Shown: in pieces, positions 16,676 to 24,380 of the stretch
How positions within the stretch are numbered: position 1 is the stretch's first letter
Layout: every line of letters starts with the position of its first letter
NCBI GenBank assembly: GCA_946481735.1
Contig: CAMLOU010000053.1
Span: forward strand, 1 to 25,316
DNA length: 25,316 nucleotides
Direction: 5' to 3'
DNA from: an uncultured Cellvibrio sp.
GTDB lineage: Bacteria > Pseudomonadota > Gammaproteobacteria > Pseudomonadales > Cellvibrionaceae
The notes under the pieces: generated by a model
What the model saw: the letters and a program-made list of their open reading frames with translations, nothing else
Database searches by the model: none
Told to the model about the DNA's origin: nothing
Position numbers and translations under genes: made by a program

Positions 16676-16705
16676 TTGACCATTGGGTCGGGGTGAGACT
16701 ATTCA
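16676..16705 (+). promoter_or_regulatory. Possible sigma-70 promoter for the dynamin-like gene
   Basis: TTGACC (16676-16681) matches -35 at five of six bases, and TATTCA (16700-16705) is a weak -10 at 18-base spacing. It lies in the 179-base gap after yggU, with no gene between it and the dynamin-like start. The match is weak at -10. Confidence 0.35.
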
Positions 16706-16834
16706 GGTGTCAATTTTTCAGCTTTAATCTAGTGTCAAAAAGTGATCAATGTGGCTTCAGGCGAAAGCGGTGTAGCGCTGTGGCTCCGAAGATCGATAAT
16801 CAATAACACAGGCTAATCAAGAAAGGTTCGCTCC

Positions 16835-18850
16835 ATGGATGTTAAAGCGCTTCACCGTCAAATGACCAACTACAACCGCTGGAAGCACCAGTTGGATGAT
16901 CGTCTCCAACGCTTCGAAAAGTGGGGCCAGAACCACAACATGGTCAGTGCCGAAGTGCACAAGACCCTCAAACGCGCACGTCAACTGCTGCGCGGCGATA
17001 GCTTTACCATTGCCTGTGTCGGCGAATTTTCCCGCGGTAAGACGGAATTGATCAATGCCCTGCTGTATACCGAAGGCGGTCGTCGCTTGCTGCCGTCCCA
17101 GCCGGGCCGCACGACCATGTGCCCCACCGAGATTTACTGGGAGCCCAACCAGAAACATCGCAATTGCGTGCGCTTGCTGCCGATAGAAACCCGCCGCACC
17201 AATACCAGCCTGCAAAGCTTCAAACGTATTCCCCAGAACTGGGTGACCATTCATTTTGACCCCCAGGACCCGGTGCAGATGCGCACCGCGATCAATCAGG
17301 TGTCTGCCAATAAACAGGTGACGCCGGCCGAAGCCGCGCGGCTCGGTTTCTCCACCGATGAATTGGGCGAGCGCGACGAGAACGGCATGGTGGCTGTGCC
17401 CTGTTGGCGCCATGCGCTGATTAATCTCGACCACCCGCTGTTGCGCCAGGGCCTGCGGATTGTTGATACCCCCGGTTTAAACGCACTGGGCAACGAGCCT
17501 GAATTAACACTCAGAACCCTGCCAGAGGCGCAGGCGATTTTATTCCTGCTGGCCGCTGATGCGGGTGTTACGGCCAGCGATATGACTATCTGGCGCGAAC
17601 ATATCCAGATCCTGCGCGATGACCATTGCACGGCGGTGCTGGCGTTGCTTAACAAGATCGACAGCTTGTGGGATGACCTGTCCGGCTCCCAGGAAGTGGA
17701 CAGCCAGGTTGAGCAACTGCGTCAACTGACCGCGCGCCAATTGGAATTGTCGCCGGAGCATGTGCTGGCCCTGTCCGCCAAACACGGCCTGTTGGCCAAG
17801 GTCGGGCGCAATACGGCGCAGCTGCAGCGGAGTAATTTCCCAGTGCTGGAGCGGATGCTGGCCGAATGTGTAGTGCGCAGTCAGCAGCAAATCATCGGGC
17901 ATCGGCTGATCGGTGACAGCTACAGCATGATCATCAACACGCGCAACAGCCTGGCCCGGCGCTTGAAGGAATGTGAGGCGGAGGTCGGCGTGTTGCGCTC
18001 TGCGGCGAATCCGGATGCCATTGATACGCTGCAACAACTGCGCGATACCATTCGCCAAACCCATCACCAATATCACAAACAGGCGCTCTCGCTGCGCACC
18101 AGCCAGCGCCTGTTGGAGAATCAGCGCGCGGCACTGTTGGGCCCCGTCAGTGCGAGCCAGTTGGAGATGCAGGTACAGGAAGCGCATCACAAGCTGGCGC
18201 AGAGCTGGACTACCCTCGGCTTGTCCCGCGCCATCGGCGAATTCTTTGATGCGGTGGACAGCAATATTCGTCACCTGGAACGCGAGATCGAGCGGGCCAA
18301 CAAAGTACTGACCTCGATTTACGAGCGCCCCGAACACAATCAGACCAACGCTGAATTGCTTAACCGTCACCTGTTCCGGATGCACAAGGAGCGCCGTCAG
18401 TTGCGCCAGCTGCACACCCGCGCGGACGATTTCCGGCTGTCGCTTAACAGCCTGCTGACCAGCAAAAGCACCTTTATCAGCCGTTTTATCAACACGTTGG
18501 TGCAGGAAGTGCGCAACACCTTCAAAGATATCAATCGCGCGATTGAACACTGGTTGCAGGAAGCGCTCTCGCCGCTCTTTCACAATAACGAATACCAGAA
18601 ACAACTGGTTGAGCAGCATATGCTGCGCCTCACGCAAATGCAGAACCAGCGCAATACCCACGCGGAAAAAGTGGAAAGTCTGCAAACCAATATCTATCAG
18701 ATGCAGGCGGCATTGACGCAGTTGGAGCCGCTCTACCGCGAGGTTATGAAAGCGCCGTTGGATGACGCTGCAGAGGTCAAGGCACCTGCGGATACCGGCG
18801 CGACCATTGTCTCACTCAGTGAAGCGCGGCAGGCTTCACGCTCTTCCTGA
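16835..18850 (+). CDS. Bacterial dynamin-like GTPase
   Basis: This is a 671-residue cytosolic protein with an N-terminal dynamin-type GTPase domain. G1 is GEFSRGKT (63-70), G2 lies in GRTTMCPTEI (91-100), G3 is DTPG (211-214), G4 is NKID (273-276), and the G5-like segment is LSAKHG (313-318). The rest (330-640) is almost all charged helix with coiled-coil character, as in the bundle/stalk of dynamin-like proteins. No classical transmembrane segment is visible, so any membrane contact would have to be peripheral. Family members bind or remodel membranes, and some protect against membrane stress or phage; the role here is unknown. Start ATG 16835 has AAAGG upstream. It lies alone between yggU and metX and is not part of the pseudomonad gene order as I know it. 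A hairpin follows it. Confidence 0.9.
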   Translation: MDVKALHRQMTNYNRWKHQLDDRLQRFEKWGQNHNMVSAEVHKTLKRARQLLRGDSFTIACVGEFSRGKTELINALLYTEGGRRLLPSQPGRTTMCPTEIYWEPNQKHRNCVRLLPIETRRTNTSLQSFKRIPQNWVTIHFDPQDPVQMRTAINQVSANKQVTPAEAARLGFSTDELGERDENGMVAVPCWRHALINLDHPLLRQGLRIVDTPGLNALGNEPELTLRTLPEAQAILFLLAADAGVTASDMTIWREHIQILRDDHCTAVLALLNKIDSLWDDLSGSQEVDSQVEQLRQLTARQLELSPEHVLALSAKHGLLAKVGRNTAQLQRSNFPVLERMLAECVVRSQQQIIGHRLIGDSYSMIINTRNSLARRLKECEAEVGVLRSAANPDAIDTLQQLRDTIRQTHHQYHKQALSLRTSQRLLENQRAALLGPVSASQLEMQVQEAHHKLAQSWTTLGLSRAIGEFFDAVDSNIRHLEREIERANKVLTSIYERPEHNQTNAELLNRHLFRMHKERRQLRQLHTRADDFRLSLNSLLTSKSTFISRFINTLVQEVRNTFKDINRAIEHWLQEALSPLFHNNEYQKQLVEQHMLRLTQMQNQRNTHAEKVESLQTNIYQMQAALTQLEPLYREVMKAPLDDAAEVKAPADTGATIVSLSEARQASRSS

Positions 18851-18856
18851 TCTATC

Positions 18857-18879
18857 TGCACCCTGTCATGCAGGGTGCA
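18857..18879 (+). terminator. Strong hairpin after the dynamin-like gene
   Basis: TGCACCCTG (18857-18865) and CAGGGTGCA (18871-18879) are perfect 9-bp complements around a TCATG loop, starting 7 bases after the stop. No T-run follows on the plus strand, so it is either a weak or factor-dependent terminator or an mRNA 3'-end stabiliser. Confidence 0.6.
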
Positions 18880-18887
18880 CAACTCCC

Positions 18888-18916
18888 TTGCAGCCACCGA
18901 ACAGCGACCGTAGACT
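18888..18916 (+). promoter_or_regulatory. Weak sigma-70 promoter candidate for metX
   Basis: TTGCAG (18888-18893), a 17-base spacer and TAGACT (18911-18916) sit in the 145-base gap before metX. The -35 matches at three and the -10 at four of six bases. I saw no SAM riboswitch-like structure in this short leader, but that was not tested by covariance search. Confidence 0.28.
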
Positions 18917-18995
18917 TGCGCCTTGCCGCCGCGCCTGAGTGCGGCCTTCGCCACGCGGCGATGTTCATTGTGTGCTGCCGAGATACGAGATCATC

Positions 18996-20141
18996 ATGCC
19001 AATAACGCTACCCGCTGATTCAGTGGGTCTGGTTACGCCTCAGACCATTCAATTCAATGAACCCTTGCTGCTGGCTTGCGGCAAGACGCTGGACAATTAC
19101 CAACTCATCTACGAAACCTACGGCCAGCTTAACGCGAGCAAATCCAACGCGGTGCTGATTTGTCATGCGCTGTCGGGCCATCATCATGCGGCGGGTTACC
19201 ACACGCTGGAAGACCGTAAACCCGGCTGGTGGGATGCCTATATCGGCCCCGGCAAACCTATCGACACCAATAAATTTTTTGTGGTTGCACTGAATAACCT
19301 CGGCGGCTGTCACGGCTCGACCGGCCCCACCAGTATCAATCCGGCCACGGGCAAACCCTGGGGCCCGGATTTCCCCAAGTTGCGTGTGCGCGACTGGGTG
19401 GCGAGCCAGGCGCGCCTGGCCGATAAACTCGGCATCGATACATGGGCGGCGATCATTGGCGGTAGCCTGGGCGGCATGCAGGTGATGCGTTGGGCCCTGG
19501 AATATCCTGAGCGGGTGCGCCATTGCGTGGTGATTGCCTCCGCGATGAAGCTGACTGCACAAAACATCGCGTTCAACGAAACTGCGCGCCAGGCGATCAT
19601 GAGCGATCCGAATTTTTGTGAAGGTCGCTACCTCGAACAGAACACCTTGCCGCGCAATGGTCTGGCGGTCGCACGCATGATCGGCCACATTACGTATTTG
19701 TCGGATTACGCCATGGGCGAAAAATTCGGCCGGGATTTACGCAAGGGTAGTTTTGAGCGCGGCGTTGATGAGCCGGTGGAATTCCAGATTGAAAGTTACC
19801 TGCGTTATCAAGGCGACACCTTCGCGAATAATTTCGATGCGAACAGCTATTTGCTGATCACCAAAGCGCTCGATTATTTTGATCTGGCGCGCGAGTATAA
19901 CGATGATCCTGTGCTTGCGTTTAGTCACGCGCGCGCAAAATTTCTGGTGGTGTCATTCAGTACCGACTGGCGTTTTGCACCGGAGCGGTCGCGCGAAATT
20001 GTGAATGCATTGATGGGCGCACGCAAAGCGGTGACCTACGCCGACATTGAATCCAACTTCGGTCACGATGCCTTCCTGTTACCCAACCCGCGTTATCAGC
20101 AAGTGTTTGCCCGTTATCTTGCCGGGATTGCCACGGAGTAA
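18996..20141 (+). CDS. metX: Homoserine O-acyltransferase (MetX; likely succinyl-CoA dependent)
   Basis: This 381-residue alpha/beta-hydrolase-fold enzyme acylates L-homoserine at the first committed step of methionine synthesis. The oxyanion region is [12 protein letters not shown], the nucleophile S157 lies in GGSLGGMQ, the acid D324 in [10 protein letters not shown] and the base H357 in NFGHDAFL. MetX proteins use acetyl- or succinyl-CoA. The linked metW and the gammaproteobacterial setting favour succinyl, as reported for Pseudomonas, but the choice was not read from residues with certainty. I chose ATG 18996 ([13 protein letters not shown]), which fits family N-termini; the frame continues to a GTG at 18939 with an untypical Arg/Pro-rich sequence. 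The gene is 3 bases from metW, so the two form an operon. Confidence 0.96.
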   Translation: MPITLPADSVGLVTPQTIQFNEPLLLACGKTLDNYQLIYETYGQLNASKSNAVLICHALSGHHHAAGYHTLEDRKPGWWDAYIGPGKPIDTNKFFVVALNNLGGCHGSTGPTSINPATGKPWGPDFPKLRVRDWVASQARLADKLGIDTWAAIIGGSLGGMQVMRWALEYPERVRHCVVIASAMKLTAQNIAFNETARQAIMSDPNFCEGRYLEQNTLPRNGLAVARMIGHITYLSDYAMGEKFGRDLRKGSFERGVDEPVEFQIESYLRYQGDTFANNFDANSYLLITKALDYFDLAREYNDDPVLAFSHARAKFLVVSFSTDWRFAPERSREIVNALMGARKAVTYADIESNFGHDAFLLPNPRYQQVFARYLAGIATE

Positions 20142-20144
20142 GTT

Positions 20145-20738
20145 ATGCGTATAGATCTTAATGAAATTCAACACTGGATCACGCAGGGCAGCCGGATTCT
20201 CGATTTGGGTTGTGGCGATGGTACGCTGCTGAAATTTTTGATCGATAACAAGCATGTTGAAGGTTATGGATTAGAGATAGATCCAGAGCAAATTAATTTG
20301 TGTATCGATAAAGGGTTGAATGTTGTCGAACAGAACCTGGATCGCGGCTTGGGCAATTTTGCCGATAAAAGTTTCGATACGGTATTGATGACCCAGGCAT
20401 TGCAAACCCTGCATTTTCCGCATTTGGTATTGGATGAGATGTTGCGTGTCGGCAAGGAATGCATCGTGACCTTTCCTAATTTTGGCCATTGGAAAGCGCG
20501 TTTTTATCTCGCCACGCGCGGGCGTATGCCGGTGTCCGACCTGCTGCCTTATGAGTGGTACGACACACCCAACATCCACTTTTGTACCTTCAAGGATTTT
20601 GAGGTGTTGTGCCGCGAAAAAAATATCCAGGTGATCAATCGCCAGGTGGTTAACGAACAATCCCTGCAAACCCTGAAAGATATTGCGCCGAATTTGTTTG
20701 GCGAAACTGCCATCTATCACTTGCGCAAATCCGTCTGA
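20145..20738 (+). CDS. metW: MetW, methionine biosynthesis methyltransferase-like protein
   Basis: This is a 197-residue MetW family protein with a class I SAM-dependent methyltransferase fold. Motif I is ILDLGCGDG (18-26), then GLEIDPEQINLCI (acidic ribose-binding residue), DTVLMTQALQTLHFP and the MetW-typical FPNFGHWKARFYL. MetW works with MetX in methionine synthesis in pseudomonads and related bacteria; its exact reaction is not settled, and it may activate MetX. The ATG lies 3 bases after the metX stop, and its ribosome site GGAG overlaps that stop, so translation is coupled. A strong terminator follows. Confidence 0.97.
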   Translation: MRIDLNEIQHWITQGSRILDLGCGDGTLLKFLIDNKHVEGYGLEIDPEQINLCIDKGLNVVEQNLDRGLGNFADKSFDTVLMTQALQTLHFPHLVLDEMLRVGKECIVTFPNFGHWKARFYLATRGRMPVSDLLPYEWYDTPNIHFCTFKDFEVLCREKNIQVINRQVVNEQSLQTLKDIAPNLFGETAIYHLRKSV

Positions 20739-20759
20739 TTTTTTCTCTTCGCTTGTTCG

Positions 20760-20791
20760 GCGCGCCTCATTTCTGAGGCAGCGCTTTTTTT
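20760..20791 (+). terminator. Rho-independent terminator after metXW
   Basis: GCGC-GCCTCA (20760-20769) pairs with TGAGGC-(A)-GCGC (20774-20784) around a TTTC loop, with one bulged A. It is followed directly by seven T residues (20785-20791). It ends the metX-metW transcript and isolates the next operon. Confidence 0.92.
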
Positions 20792-20835
20792 GTGTGTGTT
20801 AGGATGGGGCGTCATTCACAAACACATCACTGCCT

Positions 20836-22326
20836 ATGTTCTCTTTTAATAGAATCGCGTTTTACAACATTCGCGCTGCCTTGCTGGTGTTTGTCCTCTT
20901 GCCATTCCTGATTACCCTTATCGCCACTGGCTGGTACGGCCTCTATCGCCTGGAGGCCAGTGCAAAGGCGGCGATGGAAGAAGAAATTGAATTGTTGGCG
21001 CGCGCTATCCGTTTGCCTCTGAGTCACGCGCTGCAGCACGGACACTCTGGCACCTTGCAGCGCAGCGTGACATCTATCTTTGACATCGACAAAGTCTATG
21101 CCGTGTATGTCTACGACAAGGACGGCAAGCGCATCTCCACCAGCGGTTCCTCCAAGGCGCGGGTACAGGATCGCGAAGCGGTGGATCTGGCAAATAAAGG
21201 CGATGAACAGGGTGAGTTTGATGAGGTGGGTGGCGAAGAAGTGTTCTCCTACTTTTTACCGTTAACCGACAGCGGCGAGCGCAGTATTGGACTCTTGCAG
21301 GTGACCCGGCGCGGCAGTGATTTTTCCCGTCGCATTGACGAATTCCGCGTGAATGCCATTGGCATGCTGGTGTTGTCCGCCCTGTTGGTGATGGCGCTGA
21401 TTTGGGTGGGATACCAGCGTGCAGTTGGCCGCCATATTCACCGGATGCGTGAAGATATGGAACTGATTGCGGCGGGTGAATTGCAGCACCGGGTGGCGGT
21501 GGATGGTCCCTCGGAGATCCGCTTCCTGGCGCAAGGCTTTAACCAGATGCTCGACAGTATTGTTGCCTCGGAGCAGGAATTGCGGGAGCGGCGCGAGCGC
21601 GAATATGAACTGCAAACCCGCTTGCAGCAAAATGAAAAATTGGCCGCTATCGGCCGCTTTGCCGCTGGCGTCGCCCACGAGTTGGGAACACCGCTCAGCG
21701 TGGCGGATGGCAAAGCCCAACGTGAATTGCGGCGCGCGGATGAGCAGAGTGCCGGTGTACTGCATCAGATTCGCCAGCAATTGCAGCGAATGGAGCGCAT
21801 CATCCGGCAACTTATGGACTTCGCTCGCCCGGTCAAGCCGGTGATGAGTGACGTCAAGGTGACCGACCTGTTGCATTCATCGCTGGCCCAGGTGGATATG
21901 GAACGCCAACAGCAAGACGTGCAGATGATTGTGGCGGGTCGGGACAATTCGCTCAGTCTTCAGGGCGACCGTCTGCGGCTGGAACAGGCGCTGATCAATC
22001 TGCTACGCAACGCCATCCAGGCCACACCGGGCGGGCGCGTCCGGTTGGATTGGCAGGTCAACCATCCGGGCTGGCTGGTGTTCACGGTGGAGGATGACGG
22101 ACCCGGTATTGACGAAGGCGATCAGCGCCGGTTGCTCGAGCCCTTCTTCACCACAAAATCCACCGGCACCGGGCTGGGCTTGGCGGTGGTGGACGCCGTG
22201 GTCAGTGAACACGGCGGTCGTATAGCGGTCGGCCACAGTGAATGGGGTGGGGCCAGCTTCCGCTTGCATCTGCCCCTTAATCCGCACAGCCAAGGAGCTG
22301 ATCATGACCAGACCACAGCCTGTTGA
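20836..22326 (+). CDS. Membrane sensor histidine kinase (partner of adjacent NtrC-type regulator)
   Basis: This is a 496-residue sensor kinase. TM1 is at about 14-34, a periplasmic domain at 35-171 (YAVYVYDKDGKRIST suggests a PAS/Cache-like dCACHE fold), TM2 at about 172-193, HAMP at about 194-248, and a coiled coil to 268. HisKA follows with H281 in AAGVAHELGTPLS, then HATPase with the N-box region LEQALINLLRNAIQA, G1 DDGPGID and G2 TGTGLGLAVV. The class (ZraS/NtrB-like HisKA linked to a sigma-54 activator) fits the overlapping regulator gene, whose start lies 23 bases inside this gene. The signal sensed is unknown. The ATG at 20836 has no clear Shine-Dalgarno, but TM1 needs a start this early. 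The last 11 residues (QGADHDQTTAC) overlap the regulator's start. Confidence 0.93.
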   Translation: MFSFNRIAFYNIRAALLVFVLLPFLITLIATGWYGLYRLEASAKAAMEEEIELLARAIRLPLSHALQHGHSGTLQRSVTSIFDIDKVYAVYVYDKDGKRISTSGSSKARVQDREAVDLANKGDEQGEFDEVGGEEVFSYFLPLTDSGERSIGLLQVTRRGSDFSRRIDEFRVNAIGMLVLSALLVMALIWVGYQRAVGRHIHRMREDMELIAAGELQHRVAVDGPSEIRFLAQGFNQMLDSIVASEQELRERREREYELQTRLQQNEKLAAIGRFAAGVAHELGTPLSVADGKAQRELRRADEQSAGVLHQIRQQLQRMERIIRQLMDFARPVKPVMSDVKVTDLLHSSLAQVDMERQQQDVQMIVAGRDNSLSLQGDRLRLEQALINLLRNAIQATPGGRVRLDWQVNHPGWLVFTVEDDGPGIDEGDQRRLLEPFFTTKSTGTGLGLAVVDAVVSEHGGRIAVGHSEWGGASFRLHLPLNPHSQGADHDQTTAC

Positions 22327-23686
22327 TGTCTTGCTGGTGGAGGATGATCCCGACCTGCAGCAACTGCTGATGGAGGAGCTGCAAGACGCCGGACACAGCT
22401 GTATTGCCTGCGGCGGTTTGCAGGAAGCCCGTACATTTTTACAGGCGCAACTGCCGCAACTGATCGTCAGCGATTTGCGGCTACCGGACGGGAACGGTTT
22501 GACCTTGCTGGAGAACGTCAAGCAATTACCACTCAAGCCGGGATTTATCGTCATTACCGCTTTTGGCACCATCGACCAGGCGGTGGACGCCCTCAAGCGC
22601 GGCGCCGACGACTTTCTCACCAAACCCCTGGACCTGGATCACCTGCGCCTGTGCGTTGAACGCACCTTGCAGCGCCAGCAATTACAGGAAGAGGTGGCCT
22701 ACTATCGGCGGCTGCTGGATGAAGCTGAATTCCACGGCATGATCGGCGGCAGCAGTACTATGCGCCAGCTGTTTGCGCTCTTGCGCCAGATCGCCCAAGC
22801 GGAAGGGCCGGTGTTGATTACCGGCGAGAGCGGCGTGGGTAAAGAACTGGTGGCGCGGGCGCTCCACAATGAGAGCCCCCGGCGCGATAAACCCTTTGTG
22901 GCCATCAACTGCGGCGGTATCCCTGCCAGCCTGCTGGAGAGCGAACTTTTTGGGCATGCGGCGGGCGCATTTACCGGTGCGGATAAGGCGCGGCAGGGAT
23001 TATTCGCCGCCGCGAACGGCGGCACGGTGTTGCTGGACGAGATCGGCGAAATGCCGCTGGAGATGCAGTCGAGCCTGCTGCGCACCTTGCAGGATGGCCG
23101 GGTGCGTCCGGTAGGCAGCAACCGCGAACAGGAGCTGGACGTGCGCATCATTGCGGCCACCAATCGCCAGCTGACGGAGGAAGTCAGTGCCGGCCGCTTC
23201 CGCGAGGACCTGTATTACCGGCTGGAAACCTTTTCGGTGGAGGTGCCCCCGCTGCGCCGTCGCGCCGGGGACCTGGAGCGATTGATCAGTCACCACCTCA
23301 AACACCTGAACCTGCGCCGCGAACAGCCGGTGGAAGGTATCTCGGCCGAAGCCCTGATGCGCTTGAAGGCCTATCCCTTTCCGGGCAACGTCCGCGAACT
23401 GGCCAATATGATTGAGCGGGCGGTGACCTTTTGCACGGGACGGCAAATTGAGGTGGAGCACCTGCCCGAGCGGGTGCAGTCCATCGCCATTACCTCTCTC
23501 GATACCCTGGCGGGCCGCTGGGAACCGCCGTTGGTGGAGGGGCAACTGGTTCCCCTGGAAACCATCGAACAGGACTATATCCGTTATGTGCTGCAACAGG
23601 TCGATGGCAACAAACGGCGGGCGGCGGAGATCCTGGGCATCGGGCGGCGGACCTTATACCGGTGGTTGGAGAGCGACGATGAATAA
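22304..23686 (+). CDS. NtrC-family sigma-54-dependent response regulator
   Basis: This 460-residue protein has three domains. The receiver (about 7-120) has acidic residues E13, D14 and D15, phosphoacceptor D57 in VSDLRLPDG, T85 and K108. The AAA+ sigma-54 activator domain (about 145-375) has Walker A GESGVGKE (174-181), the sigma-54 contact loop GAFTGA (221-226), Walker B LLDEIGE (243-249) and the arginine-finger region REDLYYRL. The C-terminal Fis-type HTH (about 419-456) contains NKRRAAEILGIGRRTLYRWL. All residues needed for phosphorylation, ATP hydrolysis and RNA polymerase remodelling are visible. I chose ATG 22304 with AAGGAG 7 bases upstream; the frame extends back inside the kinase gene to 22238 but lacks a site there. 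The likely target is the sigma-54 promoter 110 bases downstream of its stop. Confidence 0.96.
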   Translation: MTRPQPVDVLLVEDDPDLQQLLMEELQDAGHSCIACGGLQEARTFLQAQLPQLIVSDLRLPDGNGLTLLENVKQLPLKPGFIVITAFGTIDQAVDALKRGADDFLTKPLDLDHLRLCVERTLQRQQLQEEVAYYRRLLDEAEFHGMIGGSSTMRQLFALLRQIAQAEGPVLITGESGVGKELVARALHNESPRRDKPFVAINCGGIPASLLESELFGHAAGAFTGADKARQGLFAAANGGTVLLDEIGEMPLEMQSSLLRTLQDGRVRPVGSNREQELDVRIIAATNRQLTEEVSAGRFREDLYYRLETFSVEVPPLRRRAGDLERLISHHLKHLNLRREQPVEGISAEALMRLKAYPFPGNVRELANMIERAVTFCTGRQIEVEHLPERVQSIAITSLDTLAGRWEPPLVEGQLVPLETIEQDYIRYVLQQVDGNKRRAAEILGIGRRTLYRWLESDDE

Positions 23687-23696
23687 TCTGCCGGTT

Positions 23697-23740
23697 CTGT
23701 GTGTCAATCTGGCGCATGGGCGCCTGGGCACAGTTTTATT
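23697..23740 (+). terminator. Hairpin plus T-tract after the regulator gene; alternatively an upstream activator dyad
   Basis: GGCGC (23711-23715) and GCGCC (23720-23724) form a stem around ATGG. Outer arms CTGTG (23697-23701) and CACAG (23729-23733) can pair across an uneven internal loop. TTTTATT follows at 23734-23740, so it reads as a terminator for the two-component operon. Its centre is about 106 bases upstream of the predicted sigma-54 start, the right distance for an NtrC-type enhancer, so it could do either job or both. Confidence 0.55.
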
Positions 23741-23768
23741 AAGGGTGTTGTCTTAAAAAATTATTAAA

Positions 23769-23781
23769 AATCAATAGGTTA
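23769..23781 (+). promoter_or_regulatory. IHF binding site, perfect consensus match
   Basis: AATCAATAGGTTA matches WATCAANNNNTTR at every defined position. An A/T-rich tract (23752-23768) lies directly upstream, as in strong IHF sites. It is centred about 48 bases before the predicted start of the sigma-54 promoter, where IHF bends DNA between enhancer and holoenzyme. Confidence 0.7.
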
Positions 23782-23796
23782 GGATTCTCATCAGGC

Positions 23797-23812
23797 TGGC
23801 ATACCGATTGCA
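23797..23812 (+). promoter_or_regulatory. Sigma-54 (-24/-12) promoter for the DUF4168 gene
   Basis: TGGCATACCGATTGCA matches TGGCACGNNNNTTGCW except for two bases after TGGCA. The invariant GG (-25/-24) and GC (-13/-12) are separated by exactly ten bases. The predicted start is near 23823, 41 bases before the DUF4168 ATG. An NtrC-family activator gene lies directly upstream. Confidence 0.85.
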
Positions 23813-23863
23813 AAACACCTTATGTAACTTTTTACATTCAATGGAGTACATGAGGAGAAAATT

Positions 23864-24253
23864 ATGTTCAAGATGATCAAGCAACCATTGGCCATTCTGT
23901 CTATCTCTGCCGGCCTGTGTGCCGCGCCTCTGGCATTGGCAGAAACCGCACCGCAAACCACCACACCCACAGCACCGGTAACCCAGGCGCAGCCACAGAT
24001 CAGCGAAGAGAAAGTTGATCAGTTTGTAACGGCTTATGTGGAAGTGCAGAAGATCAACCAGGACTACAGCGAGCAATTACAAGCGGCTGAAGTCCCCGAG
24101 AAAGCTACCGAGCTGCAACAGGAAGCGCAAACCAAGATGCAGGAAGCCGTAACGGATTCCGGGCTGACGATTCCTGAGTACCAGCAAATTGCCAGCCGCG
24201 CCGGTCAGGACCAGGATTTGCGTGCTCGCATCCAGGAAAAAATGGCTAATTAA
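23864..24253 (+). CDS. Secreted DUF4168-type small helical protein
   Basis: This is a 129-residue protein with a clear Sec signal peptide: MFKMIKQ, a hydrophobic core, and cleavage likely after ALA at residue 26. A short Thr/Pro/Gln-rich linker (27-44) follows, then a helical domain (about 45-129) rich in Gln, Glu and Ala. The domain resembles DUF4168 (ISEEKVDQFVTAYVEVQKI, ... LTIPEYQQIASRAGQDQDLRARI). The mature part has no His or Cys, so metal binding of the ZraP type is not indicated. It should be periplasmic. Function unknown. A strong GAGGAG lies 6 bases before the ATG. It is preceded by a sigma-54 promoter with an IHF site and followed by its own terminator, so it forms a single-gene unit probably switched by the adjacent two-component system. 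Confidence 0.85.
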   Translation: MFKMIKQPLAILSISAGLCAAPLALAETAPQTTTPTAPVTQAQPQISEEKVDQFVTAYVEVQKINQDYSEQLQAAEVPEKATELQQEAQTKMQEAVTDSGLTIPEYQQIASRAGQDQDLRARIQEKMAN

Positions 24254-24271
24254 TTCTGCCATCGCTCTTCG

Positions 24272-24299
24272 CACCGGAGCCCCGGCTCCGGTGTTTTAT
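24272..24299 (+). terminator. Rho-independent terminator after the DUF4168 gene
   Basis: CACCGGAGC (24272-24280) and GCTCCGGTG (24285-24293) are perfect 9-bp complements around a CCCG loop, followed by TTTTAT. Confidence 0.9.
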
Positions 24300-24380
24300 C
24301 TCGTTTAGCTGATTTCGGCCTGTAAACCGGCGTAATCCTGTAAAATGCGGACACTTTTGTCCCTTGGGAGATTGCCGGTA

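Noticed and set aside
16817..17434. A 205-codon minus-strand frame at the start of the dynamin-like gene
   Set aside because: It is antisense to the GTPase domain and has no domain of its own.
17540..18685. A 381-codon minus-strand open frame opposite the dynamin-like gene
   Set aside because: It is fully antisense to a gene with intact GTPase motifs. The translated product is His/Gln/Arg-rich with no domain, as expected for a shadow frame in a Gln/Leu-rich coding region.
18939..18995. Upstream extension of metX to a GTG
   Set aside because: The added 19 residues are Arg/Pro/Cys-rich and unlike MetX N-termini; ATG 18996 gives the expected start.
18880..18995. Possible SAM riboswitch before metX
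   Set aside because: The leader is short, and I could not recognise SAM-II, SAM-V or S-box conserved cores; a covariance search would settle it.
23771..24076. Minus-strand 101-codon frame over the sigma-54 promoter and DUF4168 gene
   Set aside because: It is antisense to a gene with a clear signal peptide, ribosome site and promoter; its sequence has no domain.
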